From Bacteroidota bacterium (GTDB taxonomy: Bacteria; Bacteroidota; Ignavibacteria; Kapaibacteriales; UBA2268), in NCBI GenBank assembly GCA_022708005.1, contig JAKIZN010000096.1:1-6440 (forward strand): a DNA stretch of 6,440 bases. Direction: 5' to 3'. Both the position numbers and the translations under genes were made by a program. Shown piece after piece: positions 1 through 4,674 of the stretch; positions within the stretch are counted from its first letter, which is position 1, and every line of letters begins with the position of its first letter. Under the pieces are notes generated by a model. That model searched no databases and was not told where the DNA came from. It saw only the letters and a program-made list of their open reading frames with translations.

Positions 1-169
1 TATACCAGAAATGCTTGCTTGGATTGAAAAATGGATGGCTGAAAAAGGCTATAAGTCAATCGAAGAATTTAGAGGAAAATTAAGTCAAGCCAATACTATG
101 GATCCTGCTGCTTACGAAAGGGCTCAATTTATGAAACATTTCGCGGGCAAGCATAGCGTCAAAATGTAA
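1..169 (+). CDS. Dihydroorotate dehydrogenase-like protein, C-terminal fragment
   Basis: This is the 3' end of a gene that starts left of the window. The frame is open from base 2 and gives 55 residues before the TAA at 167-169. The tail reads IPEMLAWIEKWMAEKGYKS, then a stretch with EEFRGKLSQ, then a closing part containing DPAAYERAQFMKHFAGKHS. From memory this matches the extreme C-terminus of the dihydroorotate dehydrogenase-like proteins (FMN-dependent TIM barrels related to PyrD) of Bacteroidota and relatives, which end in a conserved EFRGKLS...DP..YER.QFMK segment after the barrel. No catalytic or FMN-binding residue lies inside the window, so activity cannot be judged and I give no symbol. 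The gene ends 22 bases before the hairpin terminator at 192-228. The family call rests only on this tail. Confidence 0.65.
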   Translation, partial: IPEMLAWIEKWMAEKGYKSIEEFRGKLSQANTMDPAAYERAQFMKHFAGKHSVKM

Positions 170-191
170 TTTGAAGCGTACTTTTATTATC

Positions 192-228
192 AAAAAAGGG
201 CTGCCTGATTATTAGGCAGCCTTTTTTT
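192..228. terminator. Bidirectional intrinsic terminator between converging genes
   Basis: An 8-bp perfect stem is formed by GGCTGCCT (199-206) and AGGCAGCC (214-221) with a 7-nt loop. A run of seven T follows at 222-228 and a run of six A precedes at 192-197, so the structure has a U-tract when read from either strand. It lies 22 bp after the stop of the + strand gene ending at 169 and 26 bp past the stop of the - strand gene ending at 255, which fits shared termination. Confidence 0.9.
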
Positions 229-254
229 ATAGGGGGTAGGCAACTTATTCTACT

Positions 255-848
255 CTAAAGGAATGAAGATTGCTTTGCTTGCCGCGATTTACTTGCTTTT
301 GCTATAATGCGAAAGACAAATCGAGCAATCGCGAACAGAAGAATAAGCCCAATCAATATTCTGCCAAACGATAGAGTAGGTGGATAGACATCTATTGTGC
401 CATCTGGATTTTCGACATAATGCGGCTGCGAATAGTAAAATGCTGGATGGAATGGAAACAGCCATAGCGCCGAAGTATGCCCCATCATATAGCCAGTCAT
501 CAGCCCGCTTGAATATCCACCGTAATGGTGCATATTATAAACTTGGCTTGCCCCGCTTGAATTTTTGCCAACTGTTTGCTGCACCTTTCTCGGTGTGCCA
601 TATTTAGCTTTTGCCTGTTGGCTTGTCATACGAGTGCCGCCAAAGCTGGTTCTGCTTTTAGGGGACTGATTAGAAAAAGATTTTCCGCGACCTTTTTGTA
701 CTAATGAAGGTCTACTTCTAAAACTTCTAAAGCCTCCAAAACTGCCTCCACGTCTTGCTTCTGCAATATCTGGCATTGTGATAGCCATAACGGAAAATAA
801 TAAAAATACTAAGCCAAGTAGCCTCGTCGTTCTGATTTTGCCTTTCAT
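255..848 (-). CDS. Secreted Arg/Gly-rich protein with C-terminal membrane segment, function unknown
   Basis: I do not recognise a named family. The 197-residue product starts with a signal peptide (basic MKGKIRTTR, a hydrophobic core around 10-25, and an A-E-A site at 29-31). The mature protein opens with RRGGSFGGF and an Arg/Ser/Gly/Lys-rich, probably disordered region (32-75). Residues 104-145 are rich in Tyr, His, Gly and Met (YNMHHYGGYSSG, TGYMMGH) and include FPFHPAFYYS. After ENPDGTIDVYPP comes one membrane helix at about 162-182 and a basic tail. It is probably membrane-anchored, with the RG-rich part outside the cytoplasm. Many exported proteins of unknown role begin with a similar RRGGSFGG run, so that motif alone is weak evidence. 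The ATG at 848 is preferred over the TTG at 851: it overlaps the TGA of the upstream gene by one base and lies 10 nt after a GGAGG. It is the second gene of a two-gene unit. Confidence 0.75.
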   Translation of the reverse strand: MKGKIRTTRLLGLVFLLFSVMAITMPDIAEARRGGSFGGFRSFRSRPSLVQKGRGKSFSNQSPKSRTSFGGTRMTSQQAKAKYGTPRKVQQTVGKNSSGASQVYNMHHYGGYSSGLMTGYMMGHTSALWLFPFHPAFYYSQPHYVENPDGTIDVYPPTLSFGRILIGLILLFAIARFVFRIIAKASKSRQAKQSSFL

Positions 849-1324
849 CAAAAAATTGCCTCCATGTCTAAAGTGCCATCTTCATTTCTAAAAGTTATTT
901 CTGCCCTAAATTCTGGAATATTCGGTATTTGCATCTTATTGCCAAAGATTTTTCTAATGCCAGATTTATTTTCTGCTCCCTTCAAATGTATAAAAATGCT
1001 CACTACTCCCTCCATTACTTCCTCGCCAATTATGATAATTGTATTGTCGATATTGCCATCGCTTTCTACCGTTAGCGTTATTAGCTCTATTGCGTCTTCT
1101 TCGGTAAAAGACGGGCTAACTGTTTTGATAGCCGTTAGCTGCTCGGTAAAGATTTGCTTGGTATAGACTTGCTTATCAGTTCCTTCATATTGGAGAATCG
1201 CATCAAAAGAGCCTTCCTCGTCTAAATTCAAGAAAACTTCTTTGATGCCACTCAACTGCTCGCCATTAAAGTAAATAGCTGTTTTTTCTATTCTGCCGTT
1301 GCTTTCTATGGAAAATGTAGCCAC
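848..1324 (-). CDS. Hypothetical protein with an internal tandem duplication
   Basis: I do not recognise the family. The product has 158 residues, is acidic, and has no signal peptide or membrane segment, so it is probably cytoplasmic. It consists of two related halves. Residues 3-46 contain SIESNGRIEKTAIYFNGEQL, and residues 83-116 contain TVESDGNIDNTIIIIGEEVM. In an ungapped comparison of about 33 columns I count 11 identities, including the pattern ES-(N/D)-G-x-I-x-x-T-x-I and a later G...F.L. The alternating hydrophobic pattern suggests beta-hairpins. The protein ends with a second asparagine-glycine type turn (FRNEDGTLDMEAIF), which resembles the repeat opening again. The start is GTG at 1324, with only a weak GGA upstream, 6 nt away. 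A Bacteroidota-type promoter candidate lies about 30-60 bp upstream. The stop overlaps the start of the downstream secreted-protein gene, which suggests co-translation and a linked job that cannot be named from sequence. Confidence 0.75.
   Translation of the reverse strand: MATFSIESNGRIEKTAIYFNGEQLSGIKEVFLNLDEEGSFDAILQYEGTDKQVYTKQIFTEQLTAIKTVSPSFTEEDAIELITLTVESDGNIDNTIIIIGEEVMEGVVSIFIHLKGAENKSGIRKIFGNKMQIPNIPEFRAEITFRNEDGTLDMEAIF
859..863 (-). promoter_or_regulatory. Ribosome binding site inside the upstream gene
   Basis: GGAGG on the minus strand lies within the last codons of the duplicated-domain gene, 10 nt before the ATG at 848 and 7 nt before a possible TTG at 851. With the overlapping TGATG stop/start it points to translational coupling of the two genes. 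Confidence 0.7.
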
Positions 1325-1353
1325 AATTTTTCCGAATAAATTTTTACATTTTA

Positions 1354-1384
1354 CAAAAATAAGCTAAACTCAGTAAATAATCAA
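1354..1384 (-). promoter_or_regulatory. Candidate Bacteroidota-type promoter for the 255-1324 unit
   Basis: On the minus strand TATTTTTG (1361-1354) fits the Bacteroidota -7 consensus TAnnTTTG. A TTG (1384-1382) lies 20 nt upstream, as expected for the -33 box. Transcription would begin near 1348 and leave a leader of roughly 25 nt before the GTG at 1324. The region is AT-rich, so a chance match is possible. Confidence 0.4.
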
Positions 1385-1423
1385 TTTTTATAATCGTTCT
1401 AAATGTTTTATTTACTATTTTTT

Positions 1424-1426
1424 GGA
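1424..1426 (+). promoter_or_regulatory. Weak Shine-Dalgarno supporting the ATG at 1433
   Basis: GGA (within TTTGGAAATAAC) ends 6 nt before the ATG at 1433. The alternative in-frame ATG at 1403 has no purine-rich sequence before it, so this site decides for the shorter 93-residue product. Confidence 0.45.
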
Positions 1427-1432
1427 AATAAC

Positions 1433-1714
1433 ATGGCAGTTCTGAATAAAAGGTTTGAAACGAAGGCTACGTCGCAAGAAATGAAAACGTATATTTCGAC
1501 GAAACTTTTGCCTAATCCAGCTCTTTCATCTATGCTTGATCAAGCTGTATGGGATGGTAATATCTTACGAATCGATAGCAAGTTAGGAAAAGGCACTATC
1601 ACTTTATCGGACTATCTTGTAGTTGTTTATTTTGAGTTTTCACTTTTTGGCTCAGTTGCTAAAAAAGCTATAGAAGCGTCGTTAGACAATGAATTTAAAC
1701 AACTTGGCAAGTAA
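1433..1714 (+). CDS. Small protein resembling the polyhydroxyalkanoic acid system family
   Basis: The product has 93 residues and no signal peptide or membrane segment. Its layout fits the small proteins annotated as putative polyhydroxyalkanoic acid system protein (PHA_gran_rgn): a basic opening (VLNKRFETKAT), a helix with a conserved-looking LLPNPALS step, a strand pair WDGNILRIDSKLGKGTITL (40-58), a hydrophobic strand YLVVVYFEFSLFG (61-73), and a closing amphipathic helix (75-92). That family is about 90-100 residues long, so the length fits. The name comes from genomic association with polyester-granule genes in other bacteria, and a biochemical role is not established. No polyester synthase or phasin gene is in this window, so I infer fold similarity only. 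The frame can also start at ATG 1403, but 1433 has the better ribosome site. Three nucleotides separate it from the protease gene, so the two are probably co-transcribed. Confidence 0.7.
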   Translation: MAVLNKRFETKATSQEMKTYISTKLLPNPALSSMLDQAVWDGNILRIDSKLGKGTITLSDYLVVVYFEFSLFGSVAKKAIEASLDNEFKQLGK

Positions 1715-1717
1715 GTA

Positions 1718-2584
1718 ATGGAATTTGGCTCAAGCAAAAGTCCAAGTTTAGTATCAATTTTAATAAAAATACTAATTGTAGTTATAATTTATGATGCAGC
1801 ACAAGTTGCAGCCGCTTACTTTTTTTTTGACAGAAGCTCGCTGCAATTTTTGCTGATACTGATAGCCTCCCAATTCCTATTTTTCTTAGCTCCCACTGCG
1901 TATATAGTCAATTTAGAAAAGAATAGCATATCCGATACTTTTCGGCTGAAAAGTCAAGTTCCAATTGCAAGTTATGCTTGGGCGGTGCTTGGGCTTATTG
2001 GGCTTGAAATGTTTACTTCTGGCTTTGTATCGGTGCAAATAGCGATAATGCCCGATTTTATTTCCGACTTTGTAAAGGCGAGTTATCACGGATACGTTAA
2101 TAAATTTATTAAAATTATGGGTAGCCCCAGTCCGCTCAACATTGCGCTATCTGTTATTGCACTCGCACTGACCCCTGCAATTTGTGAAGAGTTGATATTT
2201 CGCGGCTATCTCCAAAAATCACTCGAAAGGATTATCAGCGCAAGAAGTAGCATCGTTATTAGCTCTGTAATTTTTGCCGCGATACATTTTAACATAGAGC
2301 TATTTGTTCCGCTTTTCGTAGCTGGGGGGCTGTTGGGCTATTTTGCCAATGTTACAGGCAGCATATATCCATCAATTTTGATACACTTCCTGCTGAACGC
2401 CTCATCTGTTTTGATGTATCACTTCAATAAAGAATCTGTGCTGGAATTGACCACTAAGCAGAGCGTTCCGACGCTATCAGCCATTGGATATTTGCTTACT
2501 CTGCTTATAGGCTCATTTTTGATTATTTTTTCTATATTAAGATTAATGAAAAGCCAAGCTATCGAGCCAAGCAAGACGTTATGA
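1718..2584 (+). CDS. CPBP family intramembrane metalloprotease (CAAX protease/Rce1-like)
   Basis: The product has 288 residues with about seven or eight hydrophobic segments (roughly 11-36, 43-65, 86-108, 138-155, 177-193, 196-212, 216-235, 255-277) and belongs to the CPBP/Abi family of membrane glutamic-type or metal-assisted endopeptidases. All three family motifs are intact. Motif 1 is EELIFRG with E157, E158 and R162; motif 2 is FAAIH with F186 and H190; motif 3 is HFLLN with H223 and N227. Eukaryotic Rce1 trims prenylated CAAX proteins. Bacterial members act on unknown substrates, with proposed roles in bacteriocin immunity, signalling or membrane protein maturation, so the substrate here is unknown. 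The start ATG at 1718 follows the stop of the small upstream gene by 3 nt with a poor ribosome site, which suggests coupling. A run of nine T at 1820-1828 encodes three Phe in the first membrane segment. Confidence 0.92.
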   Translation: MEFGSSKSPSLVSILIKILIVVIIYDAAQVAAAYFFFDRSSLQFLLILIASQFLFFLAPTAYIVNLEKNSISDTFRLKSQVPIASYAWAVLGLIGLEMFTSGFVSVQIAIMPDFISDFVKASYHGYVNKFIKIMGSPSPLNIALSVIALALTPAICEELIFRGYLQKSLERIISARSSIVISSVIFAAIHFNIELFVPLFVAGGLLGYFANVTGSIYPSILIHFLLNASSVLMYHFNKESVLELTTKQSVPTLSAIGYLLTLLIGSFLIIFSILRLMKSQAIEPSKTL

Positions 2585-2655
2585 TGAAATAATTATCAAT
2601 TACCAATATTTTTCCACACTTTCGTTTAAAAATTTAGATTAAAATTATTAAAATT

Positions 2656-2659
2656 GGAG
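2656..2659 (+). promoter_or_regulatory. Shine-Dalgarno deciding the reductase start
   Basis: GGAG lies 5 nt before the ATG at 2665 but only 2 nt before the in-frame GTG at 2662. The spacing favours ATG 2665 as the start. The same TTGGAGC context precedes the CBS-domain gene at 3756-3762. Confidence 0.65.
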
Positions 2660-2664
2660 CTGTG

Positions 2665-3660
2665 ATGAACCCATATTTTAATGCGCTTGTGAGCGATTAT
2701 ATTTCAGAGAAAGAAGTCAAAAAGTCGATTGAGCAAAGAACTATTGATTCTTTGCCTCCAAATGATGCTTTGATAGAAGTCCATTATTCTGCATTGAATT
2801 ACAAAGATACGCTATCCGCTAATGGTCATAGGGGTATCACTCGCAACTATCCGCATACGCCCGGCATTGATGCTGCTGGAGTGATTGCCGAATGCTCGTC
2901 GGGGAAATTCAAAGAAGGCGATGAAGTGCTGGTTACTGGATATGATTTAGGAATGAATACTTCGGGCGGCTTTGCCGAATATATTCGCGTGCCTTCGGAA
3001 TGGGTAGTGCCTTTGCCAAGCGGTATATCTCCAAAAGAAGCAATGATTTACGGCACTGCTGGCTTTACCGCTGCCACTGCAATATTAGAGTTTCAAGAAA
3101 ATGGGATTAAGCCCGAATCGGGAAAAGTTCTTGTCAATGGAGCAACTGGCGGAGTAGGCACTATGGCTATTGCTATGCTTGCCAAGTTGGGCTACGAAGT
3201 AACGGCTGCAAGCGGGAAGCCAGAGCAAACGGATTATCTAAAAAAATTAGGTGCAGCAGAGGTCATACACCGAAATGAAATTTACGACGAAACACGCAAG
3301 CCATTGCTCGCAAAGCGCTGGATAGCCGCATTGGACAACGTCGGTGGCAACACTTTATCTACGCTGCTCCGCTCCATGTCAGAAAATGGGGTTGTGTGCA
3401 ACTGCGGGATGGTGGAATCTACTGAATTTTCGGTTAATGTATTTCCCTTTATACTTCGTGCCGTTCGGCTTATAGGCATAGCTTCTGCTGATACTGCTAT
3501 GCAACGGCGACTTGAAATTTGGAGTAAAATATTTGGCGAATACCGTTTAGGCAAGTATAATTTTAACATTAAAGAAGTTGCGCTAAACGATATTATAGCC
3601 GAAATAGATAAAATGGCTAAGGGCAAGCAAGTGGGAAGAATTTTAGTGAAAATAAAGTAA
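2665..3660 (+). CDS. acuI: YhdH/YhfP family NADPH-dependent acrylyl-CoA/quinone reductase
   Basis: The product (331 residues) is a zinc-free medium-chain dehydrogenase/reductase of the YhdH/AcuI branch, close to the usual length of about 325. Members reduce acryloyl-CoA to propionyl-CoA with NADPH, which removes a toxic electrophile; older annotations call them quinone oxidoreductases. The GroES-like N-terminal domain carries the branch hallmark SALNYKDTLSANGHRGITR (42-60) followed by YPHTPGIDAAG (62-72), then VLVTGYDLGMNTSGGFAEY (88-106). The Rossmann domain has NGATGGVGTMAIAMLAKLG (158-176) with the nucleotide-binding AxxGxxG-type loop, and AASGK (181-185) as the likely NADPH phosphate-binding strand end. 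The C-terminal part contains LDNVGG (223-228) and ends QVGRILVKI, as is usual for the family. Cytoplasmic. It has its own 80-bp upstream gap and no tight neighbour, so it is probably a single-gene unit. Family assignment is strong; the acrylyl-CoA specificity is inferred from characterised relatives. Confidence 0.93.
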   Translation: MNPYFNALVSDYISEKEVKKSIEQRTIDSLPPNDALIEVHYSALNYKDTLSANGHRGITRNYPHTPGIDAAGVIAECSSGKFKEGDEVLVTGYDLGMNTSGGFAEYIRVPSEWVVPLPSGISPKEAMIYGTAGFTAATAILEFQENGIKPESGKVLVNGATGGVGTMAIAMLAKLGYEVTAASGKPEQTDYLKKLGAAEVIHRNEIYDETRKPLLAKRWIAALDNVGGNTLSTLLRSMSENGVVCNCGMVESTEFSVNVFPFILRAVRLIGIASADTAMQRRLEIWSKIFGEYRLGKYNFNIKEVALNDIIAEIDKMAKGKQVGRILVKIK

Positions 3661-3757
3661 TATTATGAGCTGATAAATATATTGATGTCATAGATTTGTA
3701 ACTAAAATATTTTTCTAATTTATACGAATAAACTTAATATTCATTAACATTTTAGTT

Positions 3758-3761
3758 GGAG
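3758..3761 (+). promoter_or_regulatory. Shine-Dalgarno of the CBS-domain gene
   Basis: GGAG ends 7 nt before the ATG at 3769, a near-ideal spacing that fixes this start. Confidence 0.7.
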
Positions 3762-3768
3762 CAAGAAA

Positions 3769-4206
3769 ATGAAAGTGAAAGACATACTAGCAGCAAAAGG
3801 ACCGCAAGTATTCACTATTGGGGAAAATGCTTCATTGAAGCAAGCTATTGACTTACTTGCAAATAACAATATTGGAGCATTGCTTGTTCTTGCCGATGAC
3901 GGCAAAATCTCTGGCATAATATCCGAGCGGGACATCATTAGAGTAAGTTCGCAGGATTTGGCTAGCATTCCTAATAAGATAGTTAGCGACGTTATGACGA
4001 AGCAAGTAATTTTTGTTGAGCCGGACGACGAATTGGAGTATGTCGAATCCACTATGGTTCAAAATAGGATTAGGCATTTGCCTGTAATCCACGATAGCCG
4101 CCTTGTAGGGCTAATTTCTATTGGGGATACCGTAAAATCTTCGCTCAAAGATGCTCGGTCGCAAAATAAATATTTATTAGAGTATATTGGTGGCGCCGTC
4201 AGATAG
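3769..4206 (+). CDS. Two-CBS-domain protein
   Basis: The product has 145 residues and consists almost only of a pair of CBS domains forming one Bateman module. CBS1 covers about 9-60 (VFTIGENASLKQAIDLL, then IGALLVLADDGKISGIISERD), and CBS2 covers about 74-127 (DVMTKQVIFVEPDDELEYVE, then IRHLPVIHDSRLVGLISIGD). The G-I-I-S-E-R-D and G-L-I-S-I-G-D segments are the usual nucleotide-contacting ends, with D54 and D120 in the ribose-binding position. Such stand-alone proteins bind adenine nucleotides (AMP, ATP, SAM or similar) and are thought to act as energy or ligand sensors; partner and ligand are unknown here. It is soluble and cytoplasmic. The gene has a 108-bp upstream gap and a hairpin 37 bp after its stop, so it is probably monocistronic. 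Confidence 0.93.
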   Translation: MKVKDILAAKGPQVFTIGENASLKQAIDLLANNNIGALLVLADDGKISGIISERDIIRVSSQDLASIPNKIVSDVMTKQVIFVEPDDELEYVESTMVQNRIRHLPVIHDSRLVGLISIGDTVKSSLKDARSQNKYLLEYIGGAVR

Positions 4207-4242
4207 AGGTCGTCAATCAAAATTTTGCAATTATATACACAA

Positions 4243-4274
4243 GCAACTGCCCGCGAAGGCAGTTGCGGCTCTTT
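4243..4274 (+). terminator. Probable terminator after the CBS-domain gene
   Basis: A 9-bp perfect stem joins GCAACTGCC (4243-4251) to GGCAGTTGC (4258-4266) with the loop CGCGAA. The downstream T-tract is weak (GGCTCTTT to 4274), so termination efficiency is uncertain, but the position 37 bp after the stop at 4206 fits. Confidence 0.65.
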
Positions 4275-4276
4275 AA

Positions 4277-4379
4277 TCCAAATAATGCATTAGGAACTCT
4301 AACTGAATACGTATCCGTAAGGAAATATTTGGCTTTAAGATGGGGGCTGTATCATAAGGTTTCTAACGCATTATTTGGA
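4277..4379. repeat. Inverted repeat pair, 20-bp arms
   Basis: The arm at 4277-4296 (TCCAAATAATGCATTAGGAA) is the reverse complement of the arm at 4360-4379 (TTTCTAACGCATTATTTGGA) with 2 mismatches in 20. The 63 bp between them hold the first copy of the direct repeat (4327-4359). The size and structure fit a small palindromic intergenic element. A related CCTAATGC recurs at 4432-4439. Confidence 0.7.
4327..4359 (+). repeat. Direct repeat, copy 1
   Basis: ATTTGGCTTTAAGATG (4327-4342) followed by GGGGCTGT and CATAAG matches the copy at 4512-4545. The first 16 bases are identical and the rest differ by a 2-base insertion and a few changes. The GGGGCTGT...CATAAG part is also the outer end of the long palindrome at 4530-4664, so this copy may be a solitary end of that element. 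Confidence 0.7.
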
Positions 4380-4387
4380 ATTATTTT

Positions 4388-4505
4388 AATCCCGAAGGGA
4401 TTTGATGTTTGTAGAAAATAAGATTGTATAACCTAATGCGACTCCTACGGAGTCGTATAAATTGCCGATTATTCATTACTACAAACATTTGAACCCTTTG
4501 GGTTC
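4388..4505. repeat. Symmetric array of three short hairpins with CTACAAACAT inverted repeats
   Basis: Three perfect hairpins, each with a 3-nt loop, lie in a row: AATCCC/GGGATT (4388-4402), CGACTCC/GGAGTCG (4439-4455) and GAACCC/GGGTTC (4491-4505). Their centres are 51-52 bp apart. Between them are ATGTTTGTAG (4405-4414) and its exact reverse complement CTACAAACAT (4479-4488), placed symmetrically around 4446.5, which is also the centre of the middle hairpin. The whole is a mirror-arranged non-coding element. I associate the CTACAAACAT-plus-hairpin theme with dispersed intergenic repeats of Bacteroidota-like genomes; this is recollection and was not searched. Confidence 0.75.
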
Positions 4506-4511
4506 GTTATA

Positions 4512-4545
4512 ATTTGGCTTTAAGATGTCGGGGCTGTCCCATAAG
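4512..4545 (+). repeat. Direct repeat, copy 2
   Basis: This is the second copy of the 4327-4359 repeat, 185 bp downstream. The two copies bracket the hairpin array. Its 3' half is the outer left end of the palindrome at 4530-4664. Confidence 0.7.
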
Positions 4546-4664
4546 TGCCGGGAGACTACATTTTATGTCATGTTGAACGAAGTGAAACATCCATATATAT
4601 CAATGACTAACAAAAGAAGGTGGATTCTTCACTTTGTTCAGAATGACACTTTTGAGACAGCTCC
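4530..4664. mobile_element. MITE-like imperfect palindrome with TGAACGAAGTGAA-type arms
   Basis: Outer arms 4530-4547 and 4647-4664 are inverted repeats (15 of 18 matching; GGGGCTGT against GGAGCTGT). Inner arms 4566-4593 and 4621-4648 are inverted repeats (23 of 28 matching) around TTGAACGAAGTGAA and its variant CTGAACAAAGTGAA. The right arm is continuous, while the left carries about 20 extra bases (4548-4567). The 27-bp centre (4594-4620) holds no gene. No transposase is present, so any mobility would need an enzyme encoded elsewhere. The right end stops 10 bp from the TonB-like stop codon, and its transcript would fold into a long hairpin that may act as a terminator. I recall similar TGAAC(G)AAGTGAA sequences as common dispersed intergenic repeats in this group. 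Confidence 0.6.
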
Positions 4665-4674
4665 AGTTCTTTAA

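Noticed and set aside
380..607. 75-codon frame on the plus strand opposite the secreted protein gene
   Set aside because: It lies wholly antisense to a gene with a clear signal peptide and ribosome site, and its product shows no recognisable feature.
864..1166. 100-codon hydrophobic frame on the plus strand
   Set aside because: Antisense shadow of the duplicated-domain gene; the apparent hydrophobicity comes from reading beta-rich codons backwards.
1389..1394. TATAAT as a -10 box for the gene at 1433
   Set aside because: There is no -35-like hexamer at 16-18 nt upstream, and the same bases lie next to the better minus-strand promoter candidate.
1403..1432. ATG at 1403 as start of the small PHA-system-like protein
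   Set aside because: It has no ribosome site and adds ten hydrophobic residues (MFYLLFFGNN) that do not fit the family's soluble layout; ATG 1433 has a GGA 6 nt upstream.
3691..3698. TAGATTTG as a Bacteroidota -7 box for the CBS-domain gene
   Set aside because: It fits TAnnTTTG, but there is no TTG at the needed 19-21 nt upstream, so the match is not better than chance in AT-rich DNA.
4388..4505. Evenly spaced hairpins as a short CRISPR array
   Set aside because: The three hairpin sequences differ from each other and the intervals contain inverted repeats, not unique spacers. No cas gene is in the window.
4207..4674. Small gene in the 468-bp intergenic region
   Set aside because: No frame there has a plausible start, ribosome site and length; repeats and hairpins account for most of the region.
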